A stretch of 64,000 nt of DNA from JALZUE01 sp051251725 (GTDB lineage: Bacteria > Pseudomonadota > Gammaproteobacteria > Enterobacterales > Alteromonadaceae), in the NCBI GenBank assembly GCA_051251725.1, contig JBPOFN010000007.1, positions 1 through 64,000 of the forward strand, in the 5' to 3' direction. The position numbers and the translations under genes are program-made. A model generated the notes under the pieces. That model made no database searches. It saw nothing but the letters and a program-made list of their open reading frames with translations, and was not told the origin of the DNA. Position 1 is the stretch's first letter, and each line of letters begins with the position of its first letter. Below, one piece after another: positions 27,972 to 36,468 of this stretch.

Positions 27972-28457
27972 ATGACGGATGATAAGAACTGGTTAAAGGG
28001 TATCAATAATCATTTAATTCAATGGGTTGATGAAATTAAACAGTCTGAGTTATTGGATATTAATGAATTTTTGCAGCAAGCTCGACATTTTTTGGTTGAG
28101 GTTGAGCATTTATCAGAAGATAAATTAAGTCAGTTTATGCACAATTTGCAGCATGATTTATCTGAGTTTTATCAACAAACAAAAGTAGAAGCTAAACATT
28201 CAGTGTACCTAGGTGTGATGACCGAAGCTTGGTGGCAAAACCTAGCTGAAATGACCGATAAGTCACAAGTTGAATGGGCTGAATTAGCCGACGATATTAA
28301 ACATCATGGTGAATATAAAACCGGTGATATTATTGGATTCGGTATTTTACAGTGTCAACAATGCAGCGAACATTTGCATATTACCCACCTTTGTCAGGTT
28401 AGCGATTGCATTAATTGCGGCCATCAAGTGTTTAATCGAGTTTTACTCAATCCTTAA
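27972..28457 (+). CDS. ybeL: DUF1451 zinc-ribbon protein (YbeL-like)
   Basis: A 161-residue protein with an N-terminal helical region and a C-terminal zinc ribbon: CQQC near residue 128 and CINCGH near 148. It matches the YbeL/DUF1451 family, which is encoded divergently from leuS in E. coli as well. No function is established. I chose the ATG at 27972, with TGAGGTA just upstream, over an in-frame TTG at 27960. Confidence 0.9.
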   Translation: MTDDKNWLKGINNHLIQWVDEIKQSELLDINEFLQQARHFLVEVEHLSEDKLSQFMHNLQHDLSEFYQQTKVEAKHSVYLGVMTEAWWQNLAEMTDKSQVEWAELADDIKHHGEYKTGDIIGFGILQCQQCSEHLHITHLCQVSDCINCGHQVFNRVLLNP

Positions 28458-28469
28458 TTCCGTATCAAT

Positions 28470-28506
28470 GCGCTAAAATAAAAGTGTTTAGCGCGCTAAT
28501 TTTTAT
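28470..28506 (+). terminator. Terminator of ybeL
   Basis: GCGCTAAA (28470-28477) pairs perfectly with TTTAGCGC (28487-28494) and is followed by GCTAATTTTTAT. Confidence 0.75.
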
Positions 28507-28617
28507 CCTAAGGTAATTATACTTTGCTTAAAACAGGGCTCTAAGAGTACACTGTTTTTATTAATTATATCAAAAACATAACTGGTTAATTTATCATCAG
28601 TTTAAGTGAGTATATCA

Positions 28618-31002
28618 ATGACCAAAAGCTTTGAGGCACTTCGTTTATCAACTGAGCAACTTACCGCGAATATTCCTGCACATATTTTTCAAGACCAAGG
28701 CGATGTTAATGATCAGGCTTTTATTGGCCATGATCGGGCAAAAGAAGCGTTAGATTTTGGCTTAGCGATGAAAGCCCCTGGCTTTAATGTTTTTGCCATG
28801 GGTGAACATGGTACGGGTCGCCAAACCCTGATAAAACGCATGTTAACTGACGTAGCTAGTGAAGAACCAACGCCGTCAGAATGGTGCTATATCAATAATT
28901 TTGATAATAGCCATGCGCCATTAAAACTCTATTTAAATCCGGGTGATGGTAAGCAATTACTTATTCGAGTGAATAAGTTTATTGATGAATTATTAGATTT
29001 ATTTCCTGAAGTTTTTGACAATCAAGGTTATCAACGCAAAAAAGCGGCGATCGATCGCGAATTTAATCAACAATATGATGAAGCGATAGGGCTGGTTGAA
29101 GAAACTGCATTAAAGCAAAACGTGGTTTTATATGAAGAAAAAGGTGAAATAGGTTTTTCACCTTTAGTTGACGGCAAGCCGTTAAATGATAAAGAATTTG
29201 GTAATTTAGATGAAGATCAACGTAATGATTTTTATCAAGTATTGTCCGACTTAGAAACATTATTGTCAGAGCAGCTGTTAGAGTTGCCATTGTGGAAACG
29301 AGAGTCGTCAAAAAAATTACGCACGTTAAAGTTTGATACCGCCGAGCAAAGTATTAAACCGTTACTGAAAGAATTAGAGCATGAATTTGCTAGTAATATT
29401 GGTGTGCTTAAATATTTAAGTAAAGTGAAAGAGCACATTGTTGATGCGGTGTTAGAAATTCTGGTGGATGAAACCCCTGAAAATAGTGATGACAAAGATG
29501 CGCGAAAATTAATGGTTGAGCGCTTTTTACCTAACTTGATGATTTCGCAAGAAGATAATCTCGGCGCGCCGGTAGTCTATGAGCAAAATCCGACGTATCA
29601 AAATCTTTTTGGTCATATTGATTTTGCTACTTTTCAAGGTAGTACTTACACCAGTTACCGGTTAATTCGCGCAGGCGCGTTACATAAAGCGAACGGCGGA
29701 TATTTATTGTTAGATGCTGATAAAGTTTTACAGCAGCCTCTGGTATGGACGCGGTTAAAACTGGCCTTGAAAACACAGCAAATTACTATTGAAAACCCGT
29801 ATGCCGAATTCAGCCAACCGAGTTGGTACAGCTTACAGCCGGAAAAAATTCCATTACAAGTGAAAGTGATTTTGTTAGGTGATCCTGAAATTTATTACAC
29901 CTTACAAGAATACGATCAAGAATTTACTGAATTATTTAGAGTGTTAGCGGATTTTGATCGCTACCTTTGTGACGATGAAGAAAACTTGATCGCCTATGGT
30001 AATTTAATTCGCCAACGTGCGGAAAAACTTAATTATCCGGAAATTTCTGATGATGCGGTTACTGAACTTGTGCGTTATGCCCTAAGACGCGCTGAACATC
30101 AGCAAAAGTTATCGGCCAATATTGTGCAAGTGAACGACTTACTGGATGAAGCGAATTATTTGTGGCTTAAAGGTGAGCAGTCGAATGAAATAGAATCAAG
30201 CCATATCTTACAAGCCTTAGCGGCGAAACAGCGCAGAACCGGGCGTTTAAGTGAAACTTGGCTAAGTGAAATAAAAGAAAAACAAGTGTTAATTAGTACC
30301 CAAGGCTCACAAGTTGGCAAAGTGAATGGCTTAACGGTACTAGAGATTGGCGATAGTGTTTTTGGTACGCCAGCGCGTATTACGGCGACGGTTTATGCTG
30401 GCGCTAATGGTGTTACTGATATTGAAAGAGAAGCGGAACTTGGCAAAGCGATCCACTCAAAAGGGGTGATGCTACTGACCGGATATTTAGGTCATAAATA
30501 TGGGCAAAGCTTTCCTGTTTCTATTTCAGCCAATATTGCGATTGAACAATCTTATGGTCATATTGATGGTGATAGTGCCTCGATGGCAGAACTTTGTGCG
30601 CTGATCTCAGGTATTACTAAATTACCGATTGAGCAAGGCATTGCTATTACAGGTTCAATTAATCAACACGGTGAAGTGCAATCGATTGGCGGCGTTAATG
30701 AAAAGATCGAAGGTTTTTATCGCCTTTGCCAAGACGAAGGTTTGACTGGCGTGCAAGGGGTAATAGTGCCTCGTACTAACGTTATTAACTTGATGTTATC
30801 CAATGATGTTATTGCTGCGGTTGGCCGTGGTGAGTTCACCATTTATGCCGTTGAAGATATAGATCAAGCTTTAAGTATTTTAATGGCAACCCCTGCTGGC
30901 GAAATGACGAAAACAGGACGTTACCCACGTAAATCCATTCATGGTTTGGCGTTAAATAAATTAAAAGTGTTTGCTGATTTATTACACGGTGATGAGGAAT
31001 AG
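28618..31002 (+). CDS. Lon-family ATP-dependent protease (YcbZ/LonB-like)
   Basis: A 794-residue protein with an N-terminal AAA-like region and a C-terminal Lon (S16) protease domain. The catalytic serine is in DGDSASMAEL near residue 653 and the lysine in NEKIEGFY near 694. The nucleotide loop reads GEHGTGRQT, with arginine where a classic P-loop has lysine. The YcbZ branch is known for a non-standard ATPase part, but ATP use is uncertain. I chose the ATG at 28618, preceded by AAGTGAG, over a GTG at 28606. Substrates are unknown. Confidence 0.9.
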   Translation: MTKSFEALRLSTEQLTANIPAHIFQDQGDVNDQAFIGHDRAKEALDFGLAMKAPGFNVFAMGEHGTGRQTLIKRMLTDVASEEPTPSEWCYINNFDNSHAPLKLYLNPGDGKQLLIRVNKFIDELLDLFPEVFDNQGYQRKKAAIDREFNQQYDEAIGLVEETALKQNVVLYEEKGEIGFSPLVDGKPLNDKEFGNLDEDQRNDFYQVLSDLETLLSEQLLELPLWKRESSKKLRTLKFDTAEQSIKPLLKELEHEFASNIGVLKYLSKVKEHIVDAVLEILVDETPENSDDKDARKLMVERFLPNLMISQEDNLGAPVVYEQNPTYQNLFGHIDFATFQGSTYTSYRLIRAGALHKANGGYLLLDADKVLQQPLVWTRLKLALKTQQITIENPYAEFSQPSWYSLQPEKIPLQVKVILLGDPEIYYTLQEYDQEFTELFRVLADFDRYLCDDEENLIAYGNLIRQRAEKLNYPEISDDAVTELVRYALRRAEHQQKLSANIVQVNDLLDEANYLWLKGEQSNEIESSHILQALAAKQRRTGRLSETWLSEIKEKQVLISTQGSQVGKVNGLTVLEIGDSVFGTPARITATVYAGANGVTDIEREAELGKAIHSKGVMLLTGYLGHKYGQSFPVSISANIAIEQSYGHIDGDSASMAELCALISGITKLPIEQGIAITGSINQHGEVQSIGGVNEKIEGFYRLCQDEGLTGVQGVIVPRTNVINLMLSNDVIAAVGRGEFTIYAVEDIDQALSILMATPAGEMTKTGRYPRKSIHGLALNKLKVFADLLHGDEE

Positions 31003-31018
31003 CTAAGCCGCTAGTACT

Positions 31019-31060
31019 TTAACTAGTGCCCTTAAGGTTTTTCTTAAGTGCGCTAGTTAA
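31019..31060. repeat. Two-part perfect inverted repeat after the Lon-like gene
   Basis: TTAACTAG (31019-31026) and CTTAAG (31031-31036) are mirrored by CTTAAG (31043-31048) and CTAGTTAA (31053-31060). The short TGCC/TGCG segments between them do not pair well. It could be a terminator shared by the converging genes but lacks a T-run; a protein-binding palindrome is the alternative. Confidence 0.6.
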
Positions 31061-31148
31061 TACTAAATATAACCCTTAAAAGAACAGTGACATTATTGCT
31101 GTAATGAAATTGCTGTAATGAACGAAATATTGACGTTAGTACTTAAGT

Positions 31149-32588
31149 TTATTTAGTGATTTTCGATAAACACATGTTCATGTGTTCAACAATAAAACAA
31201 AAATTTTGAAACTGGTTGTTATTCACTTGTGGGGTGCCTTTCGCATATTGCCCTGATATTAAACCAACGACTCGCTCATTTATTTTAATAAGTGAAAGTG
31301 AAGTTGGGCCAAAGCGCACTAAATCACCAAGCTCTCCTGAAATATAATTTAACCATTTATGATCTCGATAATTTGTTACTTGCAAATGACTGTTAGTATC
31401 CAGCATATAAGAAATAATATTTGGTTGTTGTAGTAGGTTAATTTTCTCGTTACTTTTATCTGGTAATTCTTTTTTCGCTTCATGGAATCTAGCCGTCATC
31501 GCTTTTTTATCTTGGGTAAAAATAAACAAAGTCGCTTGCTCAAATTCACAGGTTTGTAATAGCGTTTTTAAGCCGAACTGAAAAAATTGATTAATATCTG
31601 TGGTTGTTTTAGTTAAGTTGCTTAATGCTTTAATGGCGTTTAAAACTTTTTCGGCTTCGCTAAGTGGCACAGCATCTTTTTCTTTCGCACTTGCGGCCTT
31701 GATCAGCGGTAAAGGCTTAATGTTTTCTTCTAAAATTGCAGCGCCATAAGAAGATAGTAGTGTGATAGTTTGTGCTCGGCAAAGGCCAATTTGGCGTTTA
31801 AGCTCAGGCACAGTCACGTTTTTCAAGCGACTTATTTCACCTAATAAGTCGATAAACTCGTCACTAGACTCGGGCGGGTTAGTGATAAAGGCGCTCAGTT
31901 TATTGGCAAGATAAATAGTTCTCACTTCGCCCGTGCGAAGCTCTGGATTATCCAGTGACTTTTCTAATAAATGACCTAAATTCCAGATTCGAGCCAGCCC
32001 TAAACTGATGTCGTTAAATGTACAGCCGATAACTTCTTTACAAACATCGTCATTAATTGAAGCTTGATCGCGTTGTAATAACTGCTCTGATAAATCGCCG
32101 CCAACGCTCCAAAATGCCGTTTCACCAATACTGTATAACATTGATGCAATATAAATTTGCTCTTGTGTATCTTCGTTATAATCCGACACTAACATTTTCG
32201 CTAAAACACCGGCATAAAATGAACGCGCCATTGATTCAGATAATTTTTGATAAGTATTAGGGGTTAATTTTTTACTTTCAAATAAGGCATCAAGTACGGT
32301 TGAGGTTAAGCAAATGTTTTTGACTGCTTGAATACCTAAAATAACTGTGGCTCTTGAGACGGTATTAATTTTAGGTAAGCCAATTCGCTGAGCATTATTC
32401 ACCGACTTTAAAATACAAGACGAAAGAATTTGGTCATGCAAGATACTTTTACTGAGCATAGGTAATGACGATTTATCATCATTTGAAAATTTATCTAAAA
32501 CTTTTACAGTTGACGCGATTGCAGGTAATTCCTTGTTAGAAATGAGGCTTACCCATTCCTCAATTGTTTTCTTTTTATTATAATCCAT
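31149..32588 (-). CDS. HDOD-domain signalling protein
   Basis: A 479-residue cytoplasmic protein. The N-terminal half (about residues 15-215) is an HDOD domain (LPMLSKSILHDQILSSCILKSVNNA, then SRATVILGIQAVKNICL), a relative of HD phosphohydrolases that has lost the metal ligands and acts as a signalling scaffold. The C-terminal part (about 310-479) has the feel of a GAF domain (LLQTCEFEQATLFIFTQDKK). HDOD proteins often link to motility and c-di-GMP control; no partner is encoded beside it. It is divergent from deaD. Confidence 0.85.
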   Translation of the reverse strand: MDYNKKKTIEEWVSLISNKELPAIASTVKVLDKFSNDDKSSLPMLSKSILHDQILSSCILKSVNNAQRIGLPKINTVSRATVILGIQAVKNICLTSTVLDALFESKKLTPNTYQKLSESMARSFYAGVLAKMLVSDYNEDTQEQIYIASMLYSIGETAFWSVGGDLSEQLLQRDQASINDDVCKEVIGCTFNDISLGLARIWNLGHLLEKSLDNPELRTGEVRTIYLANKLSAFITNPPESSDEFIDLLGEISRLKNVTVPELKRQIGLCRAQTITLLSSYGAAILEENIKPLPLIKAASAKEKDAVPLSEAEKVLNAIKALSNLTKTTTDINQFFQFGLKTLLQTCEFEQATLFIFTQDKKAMTARFHEAKKELPDKSNEKINLLQQPNIISYMLDTNSHLQVTNYRDHKWLNYISGELGDLVRFGPTSLSLIKINERVVGLISGQYAKGTPQVNNNQFQNFCFIVEHMNMCLSKITK

Positions 32589-32612
32589 ACCCGAACAACA
32601 CTTACTACCTGT

Positions 32613-32639
32613 TAGAATTTCATCGATAATAGCCGATAT
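32613..32639 (+). promoter_or_regulatory. Possible sigma-28 (FliA) promoter
   Basis: TAGAATTT (32613-32620), 11 bases, then GCCGATAT (32632-32639) matches the FliA consensus TAAAGTTT-N11-GCCGATAA at 13 of 16 positions with exact spacing. It points right, towards deaD, with no other gene between. A chance match is possible in AT-rich DNA. Confidence 0.3.
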
Positions 32640-32716
32640 TGATGACTAAGCGTAGCGTAATTATTAAGCCTACTTAGATTATTTTCTGATTATTTATCAA
32701 CCGAGCCATGAATATA

Positions 32717-32744
32717 TTGCTATTTGTACTGGTATCTGTATAAT
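32717..32744 (+). promoter_or_regulatory. deaD: Sigma-70 promoter of deaD
   Basis: TTGCTA (32717-32722), a 16-base spacer and a perfect TATAAT (32739-32744) predict a start near 32751. The untranslated leader would be about 220 bases, close in size to the long leaders of E. coli cold-shock genes including csdA. Confidence 0.65.
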
Positions 32745-32750
32745 GCGCGC

Positions 32751-32972
32751 CTCAATCAAAGGGTTTGGCTGTTTAGCCAAGTAACAGTTCGGTTTCATAA
32801 CCGTTTGTTATTAAAGTAATTTGGGTTTGATTGAATTCGATGGGGTTTTCCCGCCATATAAGACTGCTAATTTTTAGACTGCTAAATATTTAGTATGTGC
32901 GAGTGTTGAAGTCTTCACGGTGGTTTCCTCTAATTTATACGCAGGTTTACCTGCCGTGAGAAGATAAAATTT
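32751..32972 (+). promoter_or_regulatory. Long structured 5' leader of deaD
   Basis: The leader holds three compact hairpins: TTGGCT-GTTT-AGCCAA (32765-32780), CGGTT-TCAT-AACCG (32790-32803) and GCAGG-TTTA-CCTGC (about 32942-32955). The last stands just before the ribosome site GAGAAGA. A direct repeat AGACTGCTAA occurs at 32861-32870 and 32876-32885. The layout suggests temperature- or helicase-responsive translation, by analogy with cold-shock leaders; no known riboswitch core was recognised. Confidence 0.5.
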
Positions 32973-34772
32973 ATGACTGATACTAACAATGCCGTAATTG
33001 GCTTTGACGCTTTAGGCTTGCCTAAAGATTTATATAGCGCTGTAAAATCACTAGGATTTGAACAACCAACACCTATTCAAGCTGCTACTATTCCAACCTT
33101 ATTAAATGGCCAAGATGTTTTGGGTGAAGCCCAAACAGGTACAGGTAAAACTGCTGCTTTTGGTTTACCAGCGCTAGCAACTGTTGATGCAAAACTACGC
33201 AAACCACAAGTAATGATCTTAGCGCCAACACGTGAATTGGCAATTCAGGTTGCTGAAGCTATTGAGCAATTTGCTAAAGAGATGAAAGGTGTAAGTGTTG
33301 CTACGCTTTATGGTGGTCAATCTTACGGCCCTCAACTTTCTCAACTAGAGCGCGGTGCACAAATTGTTGTCGGTACGCCTGGTCGTTTAATGGATCACTT
33401 ACGTCGCAAAACTTTAAAGTTAGATAACGTTAAGTTTTGTGCTCTTGATGAAGCCGATGAAATGTTAAATATGGGCTTTTTAGAAGATATTGAGTGGATC
33501 CTTGAGCATTTACCTAAAGTAACGCAAATGGCATTATTCTCGGCAACTATGCCAGATGCTATTCGTAAAGTTGCTAACCGTTTCTTAAAAGATCCTGAAC
33601 ACATTAAAGTTGCTGCTGTTAAGCAAGTTAAAGCGAACATCACTCAGTTAGCATGGAAAGTTAGCGGTTTAAATAAAAAGACTGCCTTAGAACGTGTTGC
33701 TGAAGTTATTGAATATAAAGCGATGATCGTTTTTGTTCGTACGCGTAATGACACCGTTGAAGTTGCTGAGCATCTTGAACGTGCAGGTTACGCTGCTGCG
33801 GCAATTAATGGTGATATGAACCAAGCACAGCGGGAACGTACTGTTGATCAATTAAAATCAGGTGCTTTAACTATTTTAGTGGCAACTGACGTTGTAGCTC
33901 GTGGATTAGATATTCCAAGTATCGATTTAGTTGTTAACTATGACTTACCTGATGATAACGAAGTTTATGTTCACCGTATTGGCCGTACAGGTCGTGCAGG
34001 TCGTAAAGGGACTTCAATCTCATTTATCCGTCCACGCGAAATGTATCGTATTCGCCACTATGAGCGTTTAACATCAGGCTTAGTTGCTGATTATGAATTA
34101 CCAAATATTCAAGAAATTGGTTTATCTCGAATTGCTAAAACACAAGCTGAGCTTGTACAAATTTTAGCTGAGAAAGATGTTGCTCGCATGATCGAAATTA
34201 TTGAAAAAATGGCTGAAGAGTCAGAAATGTCAATGACTCATATTGCGGCTGCTTTATTATTTAATAAGCAATTAAAACAACCATTAGAGCCAAAAGAAGA
34301 TCCAAAACCTCGTCGTGAAACACGTGACCGAAATGAGCGTAGTGATCGTAACGACCGTGGCGCAAGAGGCAGTGAACGTGGTGATAGAGGCCGTCGTGAT
34401 GCCCGTAGTGATCGTGGCGACAGAGGTGATAGAGAACGTGCTCCTCGTAAACCTAAATCAGTACGTAGTGACGTTGATTGGCAAACATACCGTTTAGAAG
34501 TTGGTAAAGAGCATGGCGCTAAGCCAGGTGATATCGTTGGCGCAATTGCTAATGAAATTAAACTAGATAGCAGCTACATTGGTCAAATCAACGTATGTGA
34601 CCGTCATAGTTTCGTACAGTTACCAAAAGGCATGCCTGATAAATCATTCGCACAATTAAAACGTGTTCGTGTTCGTCGTCAAGCACTTGAAATTACAGTG
34701 TCAGATACAGCACCTGTAGCTACTGACCGCAAACGATCTAGCTCAGAAAGACCACGCCGTGATAACGCATAA
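32973..34772 (+). CDS. deaD: DEAD-box RNA helicase DeaD/CsdA
   Basis: A 599-residue ATP-dependent RNA helicase for cold-stage ribosome assembly and mRNA turnover. It has the Q motif and AQTGTGKT (about residues 47-54), PTRELA, LDEADEMLNMGF, SAT, and HRIGRTGRAGR. A low-complexity RGD/RDR-rich segment (about 442-496) leads into a DbpA-type RNA-binding domain. That domain order is diagnostic for CsdA. It is a single gene between its own promoter and a strong terminator. Confidence 0.96.
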   Translation: MTDTNNAVIGFDALGLPKDLYSAVKSLGFEQPTPIQAATIPTLLNGQDVLGEAQTGTGKTAAFGLPALATVDAKLRKPQVMILAPTRELAIQVAEAIEQFAKEMKGVSVATLYGGQSYGPQLSQLERGAQIVVGTPGRLMDHLRRKTLKLDNVKFCALDEADEMLNMGFLEDIEWILEHLPKVTQMALFSATMPDAIRKVANRFLKDPEHIKVAAVKQVKANITQLAWKVSGLNKKTALERVAEVIEYKAMIVFVRTRNDTVEVAEHLERAGYAAAAINGDMNQAQRERTVDQLKSGALTILVATDVVARGLDIPSIDLVVNYDLPDDNEVYVHRIGRTGRAGRKGTSISFIRPREMYRIRHYERLTSGLVADYELPNIQEIGLSRIAKTQAELVQILAEKDVARMIEIIEKMAEESEMSMTHIAAALLFNKQLKQPLEPKEDPKPRRETRDRNERSDRNDRGARGSERGDRGRRDARSDRGDRGDRERAPRKPKSVRSDVDWQTYRLEVGKEHGAKPGDIVGAIANEIKLDSSYIGQINVCDRHSFVQLPKGMPDKSFAQLKRVRVRRQALEITVSDTAPVATDRKRSSSERPRRDNA

Positions 34773-34811
34773 GCTAGGATTACTTAATAATAGTTAAGTA
34801 GTTTGAGTTAC

Positions 34812-34843
34812 AAAAAAGGCGCTTTTAAAGCGCCTTTTTTATT
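34812..34843. terminator. Strong terminator after deaD
   Basis: GGCGCTT (34818-34824) pairs with AAGCGCC (34828-34834). Six A's flank it on the left and six T's on the right, so it works for deaD and, less directly, for the converging symporter gene. Confidence 0.9.
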
Positions 34844-34872
34844 GGTTTATTTTCGGTGTTATATTAAGCTTT

Positions 34873-34903
34873 ACAGCCAACAGCCAACAGCCAACAGCCA
34901 ACA
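34873..34903. repeat. Heptamer array ACAGCCA x4.4
   Basis: Four identical units of ACAGCCA (34873-34900) plus ACA lie between the deaD terminator and the 3' end of the symporter gene. It has the same 7-bp period as the array at 498-691 but an unrelated unit. Confidence 0.9.
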
Positions 34904-34959
34904 AGTGAATACTTACTTTCAATTGTCTTTAATCGCCTTTAACCGTTCTGCCAATTAAA

Positions 34960-36297
34960 TTAATCCTTTAAGCGGGTGAAATCGATATTTTCATCATGAC
35001 TGCCAGCCTTTTCATCTAGATAAACCGCTTCATCAAACTGACCTTCAGATTTACCGACAATTAGTGTCACCATGCTGTCGCCGGTAACATTCACCGCTGT
35101 TCTAGTCATATCTAATAAACGGTCAACGCCAATAATTAAACCTACGCCTTCAACAGGTAAGCCTACTTGGGTAAGCACCATTGCGAGCATAATTAGCCCA
35201 ACGCCAGGCACACCGGCGGTGCCGATTGATGCCAGTGTCGCGGTAAGAATTACGACTAAGAAATCAGAAATCGTCAAGTCAACATTAAAAACTTGGGCAA
35301 TAAATACCGTCGCAACACCTTGCATAATGGCAGTGCCATCCATGTTGATAGTAGCGCCTAAAGGAACGGTAAAAGAAGAGATAGCGTTATTAACACCTAA
35401 TTTTTTGGTTGCGGTTTCAAGTGTAATAGGAATAGTGGCATTACTACTGGCGGTAGAAAAAGCAAAGATGGCAGTGTTGCGCATTTTTTTTAAAAATATC
35501 AGCGGGTTTAAACGAGTAAATATTTTTAATATGACAGAATAAGTGACCAAGGCATGAATGATTAAGACCGCCGCCACGACGAAGAAATACACAATTAAGT
35601 TGCCAAAAGTTTTGATATCTAAATCAGTAAATAATTTCGCTAATAAACAAAACACCCCATAAGGTGCTAAATTCATTAAAATGGTGACCAAGCGCATAAT
35701 CACGACGTTAAAGTCTTCAAATACTTTGGTAATTCTTTGCCCAGCTTCACCCGAGAGCGCAATAGCAATACCGAATAACAAAGCAAAAACGATCACTTGT
35801 AACATATTTCCTTCAGAAAAAGCATTAAATGGATTTTGTGGAAACATATCGATAATGACTTGGGCAAGCGATGGCGATTCTTGGCTTTCAAAGGTTGTAT
35901 CTGTGGTCATATTAACCCCAGCACCAGGTTCAATTAATAGTGCGACAGCAATTGCCATGCTGATCGCAATAGCCGTTGTTAATAAATAAAGGCTGATGGC
36001 TTTGCCACCAATTCGGCCAAGTTTAGTGGTGTCTTTTAATGAACAGGTACCGCAAATAAGCGAAACAAAAACTAAGGGCACCACCAACATTTTTAAACTA
36101 GAAATAAATATTTGACCGATAACCTCAAAGATCCCATCAACTAAAAAACCTCTAATTGAAAAATCGAAGATGGCTAAGTTAAGCACTAAATCATCGCCAT
36201 TTGGCATTAACCACTGTAGAAAAGCACCGATGAGAATACCGGCAAACATGCCGATAACTATTTTTGAAGTGAGGTTTGATTTTGTTGTATTACTCAT
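34960..36297 (-). CDS. Dicarboxylate/amino acid:cation symporter (DAACS)
   Basis: A 445-residue inner-membrane carrier of the GltP/DctA family with about eight helices and two re-entrant loops. The serine-rich loop AFSTASSNATIPIT, the TINMDGTAIMQG motif and GTAGVPGVGLIML are all present, marking a sodium- or proton-coupled uptake system for glutamate, aspartate or C4-dicarboxylates. Substrate cannot be fixed. It is monocistronic. Confidence 0.92.
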   Translation of the reverse strand: MSNTTKSNLTSKIVIGMFAGILIGAFLQWLMPNGDDLVLNLAIFDFSIRGFLVDGIFEVIGQIFISSLKMLVVPLVFVSLICGTCSLKDTTKLGRIGGKAISLYLLTTAIAISMAIAVALLIEPGAGVNMTTDTTFESQESPSLAQVIIDMFPQNPFNAFSEGNMLQVIVFALLFGIAIALSGEAGQRITKVFEDFNVVIMRLVTILMNLAPYGVFCLLAKLFTDLDIKTFGNLIVYFFVVAAVLIIHALVTYSVILKIFTRLNPLIFLKKMRNTAIFAFSTASSNATIPITLETATKKLGVNNAISSFTVPLGATINMDGTAIMQGVATVFIAQVFNVDLTISDFLVVILTATLASIGTAGVPGVGLIMLAMVLTQVGLPVEGVGLIIGVDRLLDMTRTAVNVTGDSMVTLIVGKSEGQFDEAVYLDEKAGSHDENIDFTRLKD

Positions 36298-36468
36298 AAA
36301 TATGGTCGAATTTTTAATTAGTTATAAATATTATTAACAATAGAGTAGCAGTAATATTTGGATTAAAAAACACAACAAAACATAGATTATTTTTTTTTGT
36401 GAGCTTTTTGCTATTATTCAGGTAAGATATTGATGTTTGATTATAATTTTTTTCAGGGAGAGCAATAC

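Noticed and set aside
35072..35542. 156-residue plus-strand frame inside the symporter gene
   Set aside because: It is the antisense shadow of a well-conserved DAACS protein; the protein has no recognisable features.
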